Assembly: GCA_037446075.1 (NCBI GenBank)
Contig: JBBIJH010000086.1
Span: forward strand, 1-10,618
Direction: 5' to 3'
Origin: JBBIJH01 sp037446075
GTDB lineage: Bacteria; Bacteroidota; Ignavibacteria; UBA10030; JAHEZR01
Length of the DNA stretch: 10,618 nucleotides
The notes beneath the pieces were generated by a model. That model ran no database searches. It had not been told where the DNA came from and saw only the letters and a list, made by a program, of their open reading frames with translations. This document shows, piece after piece, positions 1-6,552 of this stretch (the first letter of the stretch is position 1; each line of letters begins with the position of its first letter). A program made the position numbers and the translations under genes.

Positions 1-1
1 T

Positions 2-1834
2 GCTCGAGATGATGAAGCTGTCGAACGACTCCGTTCCCGCAAACGGCGGGAAGAGAAGCCATTTGCCTTGATGTATCCATCACTTGAAGGTGTGAAACTC
101 GACTGCGCAGTATCGGAACTTGAAGAGCGACTTCTGCTATCCCCGGAATCACCGATCGTGTTGTTGCAAAGGAGAGATCTTCATAGGGGATTAGTGGATG
201 AAAGTCGCCTGTCGACAATTGAAAATTCTCGGATTCAAGCCCCCCATCTCACACCTCGTATCTCATATCCCACATCCAGCGTTTCTTGGGCGGTTGCCCC
301 GAACAACCCCTATCTGGGTGTGATGTTGCCGTACACACCACTTCACCATCTACTCATGCGGGAGCTGGGGTTTCCAGTGGTAGCAACGAGCGGCAACCTT
401 TCCGACGAGCCTATCTGTACAGATGAGTGCGACGCCTTAGAGCGATTGAACGGGATTGCGGATCTGTTTCTTGTGCATAATCGCCCGATTGCCCGGCACG
501 TTGATGATTCGATTCTTCGAATCGTAGGTGGGCGAGAACTCATCCTGAGGCGGGCGAGAGGCTATGCGCCTCTTCCGATCCGGTTAAAGGAATCACTCCC
601 ATCCTTCCTTGCCGTCGGGGCTCATCTGAAAAACACGATAGCGCTTTCCATCGGCCGGGAGGTCTTTATCAGCCAGCACATCGGAGACCTCGATACGTCT
701 CAGGCTTACAGGGCGTTTGTGAAGGTCCTTCAGGATTTCGGGCGGCTTTACGATGCTAGGCCGGAGGCAGTTGGGCACGACTCACACCCGGATTACATTT
801 CTACCCGCCATGCTCAGAAGCTTGGCCAGAGTCTCGCGGCTGTGCAGCATCATTACGCTCATGTACTTGCCTGCATGGCTGAGAACGAAGTTGATCCTCC
901 CGTCCTTGGAATTTCCTGGGATGGCACAGGTTACGGAACAGATAGGACGGTGTGGGGCGGGGAGTTCCTTCTCGTCGACAATGATTCATTCGAGAGGGTA
1001 GCGCATCTGCGTACGTTCAGACTTCCGGGCGGGGAAAAAGCGATCAAGGAACCTCGGCGGTCTGCAATTGGCGTTCTGTACGAGATGTTTGGCGAGGATC
1101 TCCTCAAGCCCCCGACTCCTCCCCAATTGCAGGGCTTGCATCCTCTGCGTGGCTCTACGAGGGAAGAGATCATGGTCTGGCTTCGGATGCTGAAAAATGG
1201 TGTCAACTCCCCTGTCAGCTCTAGTATCGGTCGCCTATTCGATGCGGTGGCTTCTCTGGTGGGTCTGCGACAGACGCTCAAGTTTGAGGGCCAGGCGGCT
1301 ATGGAGTTGGAGTTTGCAATTGCGGGGAGAGAAACCGATGAAGCTTATCCATTTTCAATTGCGGATTGCCAGTTGCCTATTGAGAAAAGGGGCATGAAAG
1401 GAGAACAGCAGGGAGATCAAACGGCAGAATCGGAAATTCACATTTTGAAATCTGAAATGGTCGTGGACTGGCAACCCATGCTGACGACGATGCTCGAGGA
1501 CATCCATTCCGCTGTTCCGATCTCGAAAGTGTCAGCGAAGTTCCACAATGCGCTCGTTGAATCGATTGTCGCCGTCACTCGTCGCGTCGGACAGCAGAGA
1601 GTTGTCCTCAGCGGCGGATGCTTTCAGAACAGGTATTTGAGTGAGCGAACAATTAAGCGGCTGAAAGAAGAAGGCTTCTGTCCTTACTGGCACCAGCGCG
1701 TACCGCCGAACGACGGCGGGATTGCACTCGGCCAAATCGTCGCGGCGGCACGAGGCAGTTGGAGAACCCAAATAGAGATCCCGAGTGAGCAAGGCGCTTT
1801 AGTGGGCCAACCTCTTGCGCCATCGACATCGTAG
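2..1834 (+). CDS. hypF: Carbamoyltransferase HypF, 5'-truncated by window edge
   Basis: HypF uses carbamoyl phosphate and ATP to form carbamoyl-adenylate and transfers the carbamoyl group to the C-terminal cysteine of HypE, the first step toward the cyanide ligands of [NiFe] hydrogenase. The frame is open from base 2 (ARDDEAVERLRSRKRREEKP, typical of the HypF YrdC-like domain), so TTG 68 or ATG 71 are not the start; the acylphosphatase and zinc-finger parts lie outside the window. Visible in order: the YrdC-like domain (ATSGNLSDEP; HVDDSILR; RRARGYAPLP), then the Kae1-like domain with the HHYAH metal motif (about 848-862), DGTGYGTDRTVWGGE, SGGCFQN and NDGGIALGQ near the end. Two in-frame insertions, about 176-289 and 1355-1457, look foreign to the family. 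hypC follows after 14 bases, so the two are presumably co-transcribed. Identity is secure; whether the insertions affect activity is unknown. Confidence 0.96.
   Translation, partial: ARDDEAVERLRSRKRREEKPFALMYPSLEGVKLDCAVSELEERLLLSPESPIVLLQRRDLHRGLVDESRLSTIENSRIQAPHLTPRISYPTSSVSWAVAPNNPYLGVMLPYTPLHHLLMRELGFPVVATSGNLSDEPICTDECDALERLNGIADLFLVHNRPIARHVDDSILRIVGGRELILRRARGYAPLPIRLKESLPSFLAVGAHLKNTIALSIGREVFISQHIGDLDTSQAYRAFVKVLQDFGRLYDARPEAVGHDSHPDYISTRHAQKLGQSLAAVQHHYAHVLACMAENEVDPPVLGISWDGTGYGTDRTVWGGEFLLVDNDSFERVAHLRTFRLPGGEKAIKEPRRSAIGVLYEMFGEDLLKPPTPPQLQGLHPLRGSTREEIMVWLRMLKNGVNSPVSSSIGRLFDAVASLVGLRQTLKFEGQAAMELEFAIAGRETDEAYPFSIADCQLPIEKRGMKGEQQGDQTAESEIHILKSEMVVDWQPMLTTMLEDIHSAVPISKVSAKFHNALVESIVAVTRRVGQQRVVLSGGCFQNRYLSERTIKRLKEEGFCPYWHQRVPPNDGGIALGQIVAAARGSWRTQIEIPSEQGALVGQPLAPSTS
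221..281 (+). repeat. Low-complexity pyrimidine-rich insertion in hypF
   Basis: The stretch has one strand rich in C and T, with degenerate short units of the kind ATCTCACAC, GTATCTCAT and ATCCCACAT. It codes for a Pro/Ser/Thr-rich piece (IQAPHLTPRISYPTSS) between the VLLQRRD strand and the VAPNNPYLGVMLPYTP strand of the YrdC-like domain. Family members that I recall join these strands with only a few residues, so roughly 30 residues are extra. The frame is kept. I infer a small repeat-type insertion tolerated in a surface loop. Confidence 0.5.
1355..1457 (+). repeat. Low-complexity in-frame insertion in hypF with heptamer repeat
   Basis: Bases 1358-1385 are four imperfect 7-base units: ATTGCGG, ATTGCCA, GTTGCCT, ATTGAGA. 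The 13-mer TTTTCAATTGCGG (1352-1364) nearly repeats TTTGCAATTGCGG (1313-1325) 39 bases earlier, which is 13 codons and so in phase. Further on there are related units GAAATTC, GAAATCT and GAAATGG. The coded segment is hydrophilic (Glu, Gln, Lys, Ser) and separates the conserved ETDEAYPF and VVDWQPML parts of the Kae1-like domain, which usually lie closer together. I infer a tolerated loop insertion. Confidence 0.5.
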
Positions 1835-1848
1835 GAGGATAGAGAATC

Positions 1849-2103
1849 ATGTGCCTGGCGGTCCCCGGAAAAGTCTTGAGCATCAGCGGCGATGACCCGC
1901 TTACCCGGATGGGAAAAGTTAGCTTCGGCGGGATCGTCAAGGAGGTGAACCTTGGTTACGTGCCAGAGGTAAGAGTGGGGGACTACGTCATTGTCCACGT
2001 TGGATTCGCGATCAGTGTTTTGAACGAGGCTGAGGCTATGCAAGTCTTCGAATACTTGCGACAGATGGATGAACTCGGTGACCTAGGAGCTTCAAGTCCA
2101 TGA
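1849..2103 (+). CDS. hypC: Hydrogenase maturation chaperone HypC
   Basis: This 84-residue HypC/HybG/HupF-family protein begins with MCLAVPGKVL. Cys2, exposed after loss of the initiator methionine, is the residue that in this family holds the iron being decorated with CN and CO in the HypCD complex and contacts the hydrogenase large-subunit precursor. The rest is a small beta-barrel (GDYVIVHVGFAISVLNEAEA) and a C-terminal helix, at normal length. AGGAGG (1833-1838) overlaps the hypF stop and sits 10 bases before the ATG, which fixes the start. The stop overlaps the hypD start as ATGA, a sign of translational coupling that fits the stable HypC-HypD complex. It acts in the cytoplasm. Confidence 0.97.
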   Translation: MCLAVPGKVLSISGDDPLTRMGKVSFGGIVKEVNLGYVPEVRVGDYVIVHVGFAISVLNEAEAMQVFEYLRQMDELGDLGASSP

Positions 2104-3212
2104 AGTACATTAATGAATATCGAGATGCGAGAGCCGCAAAGCGATTCGCGAAGCTTATCGCCCGAATTACTACACGTTCATGGACCATCATGGAAATCTG
2201 CGGAGGCCAGACGCACGCGATCGTGAAATTTGGCATTGAGGAAATGTTGCCGAAAGAAATCACCTTGGTCCACGGTCCCGGCTGTCCAGTTTGCGTGACC
2301 CCGGTAGAATTGATCGACAAGGCCATCGAGATCGCTACACGGGCAGGAGTGATTTTCTGTTCTTTTGGCGACATGCTGCGCGTTCCGGGCTCAGAAAAGG
2401 ATCTTCTGGCGGTCAAAGCGAATGGCGGAGACGTTCGCGTCGTTTACTCACCGCTGGATGCTCTTGCACTTGCAAGGAGCAACCCGGCGAGGGAGGTGGT
2501 GTTCTTTGCAGTTGGATTCGAGACGACGGCACCGGCGAATGCGATGGCGGTCTATCAAGCGTACGAGCAGGGGATTAAGAACTTCTCCATCCTCGTCTCG
2601 CACGTGCTTGTACCTCCAGCGATCGAGGCGATTCTTTCTTCCCCGGGAAACTTGGTGCAGGGCTTCTTAGCCGCTGGTCACGTTTGTACGGTCATGGGAT
2701 ATTGGGAGTACGAACCACTCGCGCGGAAGTACCGGGTTCCGATCGTCGTCACCGGCTTCGAGCCGTTGGATATTCTTCAGGGCATCTATATGTGTGTCAA
2801 ACAGCTGGAAGAAGGGCGGGCAGTGGGGGAAAATCAATATGTCCGCTCGGTGAGACGAGAGGGAAACCGGCCTGCTCAAGACCTGATCCGAGAAGTATTC
2901 CACATTGTGCACCGAAAGTGGAGAGGGATTGGACAAATTCCACTGAGCGGCCTAGCGTTGACTGAAAAATACTCTGGCTTTGACGCGGAGAAGCGATTCG
3001 GCGTTGCCGGAACTGTGGTGGAAGAATCTTCGGAGTGCCTTAGTGGATTGATTCTCCAGGGAATCAAGAAGCCGCACGACTGTCCCGCGTTCGGAACCCG
3101 TTGCGCACCAGAACACCCTCTGGGTGCAACGATGGTTTCTTCCGAGGGTGCGTGTGCTGCTTACTACCGTTATGGACGAATCCGACTCGAGCCGCTTTCA
3201 ACTGCCTTATAA
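2100..3212 (+). CDS. hypD: Hydrogenase maturation Fe-S protein HypD
   Basis: HypD is the [4Fe-4S] scaffold on which the Fe(CN)2CO unit is built together with HypC. The 370-residue length is normal. Conserved parts: EICGGQTHAIVKFGIEEMLP with Cys34; HGPGCPVCVTP with Cys62 and Cys65; FAVGFETTAPANA; CTVMGYWEYEPLA; and GFEPLDILQGIYM. The C-terminal cluster-binding segment has Cys313, Cys328, Cys335 and Cys352 within CLSGL, HDCPAFGTRCAPEHPLGA and SEGACAAYY. The start is set by AGGAG at 2085-2089, 10 bases upstream, and by the ATGA overlap with hypC. No residue expected in the family seems to be missing, so the protein should be functional. A 54-base gap and a possible new promoter follow, so this may be the last gene of the tight hypFCD core. 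Confidence 0.97.
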   Translation: MKYINEYRDARAAKRFAKLIARITTRSWTIMEICGGQTHAIVKFGIEEMLPKEITLVHGPGCPVCVTPVELIDKAIEIATRAGVIFCSFGDMLRVPGSEKDLLAVKANGGDVRVVYSPLDALALARSNPAREVVFFAVGFETTAPANAMAVYQAYEQGIKNFSILVSHVLVPPAIEAILSSPGNLVQGFLAAGHVCTVMGYWEYEPLARKYRVPIVVTGFEPLDILQGIYMCVKQLEEGRAVGENQYVRSVRREGNRPAQDLIREVFHIVHRKWRGIGQIPLSGLALTEKYSGFDAEKRFGVAGTVVEESSECLSGLILQGIKKPHDCPAFGTRCAPEHPLGATMVSSEGACAAYYRYGRIRLEPLSTAL

Positions 3213-3217
3213 GCGTC

Positions 3218-3247
3218 TTGTCTGAAGGTGCGCGAATCGGCTATAAC
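3218..3247 (+). promoter_or_regulatory. Possible sigma-70-type promoter for the outer-membrane protein gene
   Basis: TTGTCT (3218-3223), an 18-base spacer and TATAAC (3242-3247) match the -35 and -10 consensus at 4/6 and 5/6 positions. It lies in the gap after hypD. Transcription would start at about 3253-3255, giving a leader of little more than ten bases that may run into the Shine-Dalgarno sequence GGGAGG (3255-3260); this is a reason for caution. Confidence 0.35.
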
Positions 3248-3266
3248 GAGATGAGGGAGGTGAGCC

Positions 3267-3917
3267 GTGAAAAAAATATCAATCAACATAGTCATGCTTA
3301 GTTTTTTCGTTTTGACGGGTGGTTCGGCCCTTGGCCAACACTACTCGCTGGCTGGAAGGTCCGCTCTTGGGTTCAGCGTGGGGCTTTGGCATGAGTCAAG
3401 TGCGGCGAATGAGATCACACAGTCCGGGATTCAATCTACAGCAAAGGCGGGCGGGTTCATTGGAAGTCTGGCTTTCTCTCACTGGTTGAAAGAGGGCATG
3501 GCGGTGCTGGTCGAAATCGGCGTCCTGTCCGGGGAAGCAAGCTCAACGGTGGGCGCCGCCGGAATTTCACAGCGTTCCTCTAGTGTAGTGCCGATGCTGA
3601 TTGGCATCAAGTATTATGTTCCTGAGCCGGAAGTGAACTCTCCCATCCGTCCTTTTCTTTCACTGGCGGCAGGCCCGTACATGGGATTTGAGGCAAGCAG
3701 TACCATCCTCGTTCAGGAGAGGCGATCGGAGACCGCCTTTGGAGTGAGACCAAGTGGTGGGATTGACTTGTTGCTGAGCCGGACCTGGAAGCTGAGCGTA
3801 AACCTCGGGTATAACCTCATGGCAGATTTCTCAATGCCGGTTGCTGCACGAAAAAACTATAGTGGGTCGGAGCTGTCTTTCGGACTCGGATTTGTCTTTG
3901 GTGGTGGAAGTCAATAA
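3267..3917 (+). CDS. Small outer-membrane beta-barrel protein, function unknown
   Basis: This 216-residue exported protein starts at GTG, with GGGAGG six bases upstream. Residues 1-23 form a classic signal peptide: KK, a hydrophobic core IVMLSFFVLTGG, and a likely cut after ALG. The mature part alternates hydrophobic and polar residues with aromatic girdles and many glycines, for example GFSVGLW, GFIGSLAFSHWL, PMLIGIKYYV, LSVNLGYNLMADF and LSFGLGFVFG. This fits an OmpA-like or OMP_b-brl type barrel of about eight strands. There is no cysteine for a lipoprotein and no periplasmic peptidoglycan-binding domain. Its place between hypD and a nitroreductase gives no functional clue; it has no known part in hydrogenase maturation. 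Export and barrel fold are well supported; the role is not known. Confidence 0.8.
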   Translation: MKKISINIVMLSFFVLTGGSALGQHYSLAGRSALGFSVGLWHESSAANEITQSGIQSTAKAGGFIGSLAFSHWLKEGMAVLVEIGVLSGEASSTVGAAGISQRSSSVVPMLIGIKYYVPEPEVNSPIRPFLSLAAGPYMGFEASSTILVQERRSETAFGVRPSGGIDLLLSRTWKLSVNLGYNLMADFSMPVAARKNYSGSELSFGLGFVFGGGSQ

Positions 3918-3931
3918 TCGGAGATGCGAGA

Positions 3932-4678
3932 ATGGATGCATCCCCTGTCGGTTCGGACGAGGTCACTTTGTTTGCTATTCTTATGAAGCGACTGTATCCG
4001 ATTCCCGTGATCACTGGCTTGCTCATTCCGCACCTTCGTGCTCAGTTACACACTGAATCGAGAGATTTCATGAACGTGGTCGAACACAAAATCAAACTTC
4101 CGAAGGCGCGCGAAAAAGGCAAGATGACTGTGGAAGAAGCCCTTCTTCGCCGACGCTCGGTGCGCGAATACTCGGATGTGCCTTTGACCATCCCTGAGCT
4201 TTCCCAGCTCTTGTGGGCTGCGCAGGGCGTCACGAGTGGGGACGGGTATCGGACGACCCCCTCAGCCGGAGCCCTCTATCCTCTTGAAGTCTATGCAGTG
4301 GTCGGCAAGGTGAGCGATCTGCCGAGTGGAATCTACAAGTATGACCCGTGCACGCACGAGGTAAGAACACTCGCAGCGGGCGATAAGCGGTCAGAGCTTT
4401 CCAGAGCAGCGCTTGATCAAGGTTTCATCACGGAGGCTCCGGCTTCCTTGGTTTTCAGCGCGGTCTATGAGCGGACGACGTGGAAGTACGGGACGAGAGG
4501 AAAACAATATACCCACATGGAAGTTGGACATGCCGCCCAGAACGTCTACCTGCAAGCCGCGGCACTTGATCTCGGAACGGTTGTTGTCGGAGCCTTCCAC
4601 GACGATCGCGTGAAGAAACTTCTGCAAATGGCTCACGACGAAGAACCGGTCTGTATCATGCCGGTTTTATTTTTTTAA
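3932..4678 (+). CDS. SagB-type nitroreductase-family FMN oxidoreductase, possibly exported
   Basis: The core (from about residue 65) is a SagB/ThcOx-type nitroreductase domain: RRRSVREYSD (phosphate end of FMN), LSQLLWAAQGVT, TTPSAGALYPLEVYAVV, SGIYKYDP, AVYERTTWKYGTRG, HMEVGHAAQNVYLQAAAL and VVVGAF. Known relatives include azoline dehydrogenases of peptide-toxin clusters and many standalone redox enzymes. No YcaO cyclodehydratase or precursor peptide is nearby, so a toxin role is not supported. ATG 3932 has a GGAG-like site upstream and follows the barrel gene by 14 bases. An internal ATG at 3983 would give MKRLYPIPVITGLLIPHLRA, which looks like a signal peptide, so the enzyme may be periplasmic. 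A third possible start is ATG 4070. The C-terminus ends in MPVLFF because the last codons also form a terminator T-run. Substrate unknown. Confidence 0.85.
   Translation: MDASPVGSDEVTLFAILMKRLYPIPVITGLLIPHLRAQLHTESRDFMNVVEHKIKLPKAREKGKMTVEEALLRRRSVREYSDVPLTIPELSQLLWAAQGVTSGDGYRTTPSAGALYPLEVYAVVGKVSDLPSGIYKYDPCTHEVRTLAAGDKRSELSRAALDQGFITEAPASLVFSAVYERTTWKYGTRGKQYTHMEVGHAAQNVYLQAAALDLGTVVVGAFHDDRVKKLLQMAHDEEPVCIMPVLFF
4642..4676 (+). terminator. Intrinsic terminator overlapping the 3' end of the nitroreductase gene
   Basis: AGAACCGG (4642-4649) pairs with CCGGTTTT (4661-4668): a six-base perfect core AACCGG/CCGGTT, a G-U pair and one more A-T pair, with an 11-base loop. The T-run TTTTATTTTTTT (4665-4676) follows immediately. 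The signal lies inside the coding sequence and ends at the TAA. It would end, or reduce, transcription between the upstream genes and the CoA-binding/hypE pair. Base pairing was worked out by eye. Confidence 0.65.
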
Positions 4679-4776
4679 TGGGGGTCGACAGCAGATCCAC
4701 ACACGACGGGGAGAGCGGGGCGGGGCCAAACGATGATTCAAGAACATCAGATAGGTAGGTTGGGAACGAGAATAGC

Positions 4777-5244
4777 ATGAAAACCCGCAACCTCATCAAA
4801 GAATTCTTGATGCTTCGACGCTTTGCGATGGTCGGCGTGTCGCGTGACCCGAACCAGTTTAGCAGACGGCTCTTCAGAGAACTTATCCGCCGGGGCTACG
4901 ACGTGATTCCTGTCAACCCCAATGCCCAAGAGATCGATGGAAAGCGCTGCTACGCCCGTGTACAGGAGATCACACCGCGAGTGACGAGTGCGTTGCTCAT
5001 CACGGCGCGCGAAAGAGCAGTATCAGCCCTGCGAGATTGTGCCGAGGCGGGTGTCACGCTTGTGTGGCTTTATGGTGTTTCTGGCCCGAAGGCGATCAGC
5101 CGCGAGGCGCTCAAGATTTGTCAAGACTATGGCATCGGAGTCGTCCCGGGCTACTGCCCGTACATGTTCATGCCGATGACGGCCGTTCTCCATCGTGTTC
5201 ACGGCTTTGCCTGGAAGCTTTTCCATCGAAAGATGAATGTTTGA
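4777..5244 (+). CDS. CoA-binding domain protein (YccU-like Rossmann fold)
   Basis: This 155-residue standalone CoA_binding-type protein begins with a Rossmann motif, FAMVGVSRDPNQFSRRLF (residues 16-33), followed by GYDVIPVNPNAQEIDGKRCY, the pattern of the succinyl-CoA synthetase alpha nucleotide/CoA fold. A later strand, VTLVWLYGVSG, stands where relatives often have a Gln-containing LWMQ-type motif. The end GYCPYMFMPMT with HRVHGF is typical of the YccU-like family and carries Cys127. The cellular role of this family is not established. It is preceded by a 98-base gap that follows a terminator, and it is followed by hypE after nine bases, so the two are probably translated from one message. 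ATG 4777 gives the expected family N-terminus. A metabolic sensor role is possible but unproven. Confidence 0.85.
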   Translation: MKTRNLIKEFLMLRRFAMVGVSRDPNQFSRRLFRELIRRGYDVIPVNPNAQEIDGKRCYARVQEITPRVTSALLITARERAVSALRDCAEAGVTLVWLYGVSGPKAISREALKICQDYGIGVVPGYCPYMFMPMTAVLHRVHGFAWKLFHRKMNV

Positions 5245-5253
5245 TGTTGTCCC

Positions 5254-6321
5254 ATGAGCGAGAATTCCATGCCAGATCTCGCAGCTGGATTGACCTGCCC
5301 GGTCCCGATCACTGACTCCAAGACCGTGATGCTTGCTCACGGCGGTGGCGGGAAGCTGTCGCAGCAGCTCATCGAGAAGCTTTTCCTGCCCCAGTTCCGG
5401 AACGAATTCCTCTCTCAACTCCATGATGGCGCAATGTTTACGTTGGACGGCGTTCGGATGGCCTTCTCCACGGACTCCTATGTCGTTAACCCGATCTTTT
5501 TCCCGGGCGGCAATATTGGTGAGTTGGCCGTAAATGGAACGATTAACGACCTTGCGATGTGCGGAGCGCAGGCCCTGTACCTTTCGGCGGCCTTTATCAT
5601 TGAGGAAGGATTTCCAATGGAAGATCTGTGGCGAGTCGTCCTCTCGATGCAGGAGGGAGCGAAGAGTGCTGGCGTCTTGCTGGTCACAGGCGACACGAAG
5701 GTCGTGGATCGAGGAAAGGGAGACAAGATTTTTGTGAACACGTCGGGCATCGGCCTGGTGGAGGAGGGCGTAAACATTCAGCCTACGCGCGCGGCAGCCG
5801 GGGACAAGATTATCCTAAGCGGTTCCATTGCTGAGCACGGCGTTGCGATCATGTCGGTCCGCGAGGGCCTGATGTTCGAGTCAGAAATTCGGAGCGATAC
5901 AGCACCGCTGAACAGCTTGGTCAAGAAGATCTTTGAGGTGACAAAGGACATCCATGTATTGCGAGATCCGACTCGCGGGGGTGTGGCCAGTGCGCTGAAT
6001 GAAATTGCTGCGAAGGCGAAGGTAGGTATTTCAATCGTTGAAGAGAACATACCGATCCGCGATGACGTTCAGGGTTGCTGCGAAATTCTTGGGCTGGATC
6101 CCCTCTATGTTGCAAACGAAGGGAAGCTCCTTGCCTTCGTACCATCCGACGTTGCTGAGGACGTTCTCCATGCCATGCGGGAACATGCGTTGGGTAGAGA
6201 TTCGGCGGTCATCGGGGAAGTTCTGGATGAGCATCCCGGGCTTGTGGTGATGAAGACACGGATCGGTGGTACTCGTGTCGTGGATATGCTGAGTGGAGAG
6301 CAATTGCCTCGAATCTGTTAG
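5254..6321 (+). CDS. hypE: Carbamoyl dehydratase HypE
   Basis: HypE accepts the carbamoyl group from HypF on its C-terminal cysteine and dehydrates it with ATP to a thiocyanate, then passes CN to iron on HypCD. The 355-residue protein is of the PurM/AIR-synthase-like fold: LAHGGGGKLSQQLIEKLF (residues 28-44), FSTDSYVVNPIFFPGGNIGE, NGTINDLAMCGA, VTGDTKVVDRG, HGVAIMSVREGL and RDPTRGGVASALNEIA. It ends exactly as the family requires, in PRIC, so Cys355 can be the carrier residue. The 20-odd residues ahead of the core are a slight extension; ATG 5254 has no clear Shine-Dalgarno site, and coupling to the gene nine bases upstream is likely. It is separated from hypFCD by three unrelated genes, an unusual order for a hyp locus. 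Confidence 0.97.
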   Translation: MSENSMPDLAAGLTCPVPITDSKTVMLAHGGGGKLSQQLIEKLFLPQFRNEFLSQLHDGAMFTLDGVRMAFSTDSYVVNPIFFPGGNIGELAVNGTINDLAMCGAQALYLSAAFIIEEGFPMEDLWRVVLSMQEGAKSAGVLLVTGDTKVVDRGKGDKIFVNTSGIGLVEEGVNIQPTRAAAGDKIILSGSIAEHGVAIMSVREGLMFESEIRSDTAPLNSLVKKIFEVTKDIHVLRDPTRGGVASALNEIAAKAKVGISIVEENIPIRDDVQGCCEILGLDPLYVANEGKLLAFVPSDVAEDVLHAMREHALGRDSAVIGEVLDEHPGLVVMKTRIGGTRVVDMLSGEQLPRIC

Positions 6322-6343
6322 GGCCTTGGCCGAGAAGTCTGTG

Positions 6344-6374
6344 CAAGGGAAGGAAAGACCCTTGGTGCCACCAA
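6344..6374. promoter_or_regulatory. Overlapping inverted repeats in the hypE-dehydrogenase spacer
   Basis: CAAGGG (6344-6349) pairs with CCCTTG (6359-6364) across a nine-base loop. The last three bases of that arm also open a perfect inverted repeat TTGGTG-C-CACCAA (6362-6374). The two hairpins cannot form fully together. No T-run follows, so this is not a standard intrinsic terminator; the second repeat could be a protein-binding site. In the rest of the 231-base spacer (6322-6552) I see only GGCCTTGGCC at 6321-6330 and a weak CTTAT/ATAAG repeat just before the ribosome site. Confidence 0.25.
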
Positions 6375-6552
6375 ACAGACGAATTACGCTAAAGAATCCG
6401 ATTGAGAGACAGACTCGGTTTCTCCGGTTTGTTTCGCCAGCCAATTTTCCCACCTGTGTCTCCGCCCCGTAGACCTTCAATCCGGGCGGTGTGGCTGCAA
6501 TGTGTGAGATCGCAGGGCTTATTCCCTAATTCCATAAGGACGGAGGACCATT

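Noticed and set aside
68..71. TTG 68 or ATG 71 as the start of hypF
   Set aside because: The same frame is open to the window edge and reads typical HypF sequence (VERLRSRKRREEKP), so the gene is cut by the edge rather than starting here.
4661..4678. Frameshift in the T-run at the end of the nitroreductase gene
   Set aside because: A homopolymer error could alter the last few residues, but the domain is complete before it and the hairpin plus T-run is better explained as a terminator.
3932..5244. Azoline peptide (thiazole/oxazole) biosynthesis cluster suggested by SagB
   Set aside because: There is no YcaO cyclodehydratase, no SagC-like partner, no transporter and no precursor peptide in the window.
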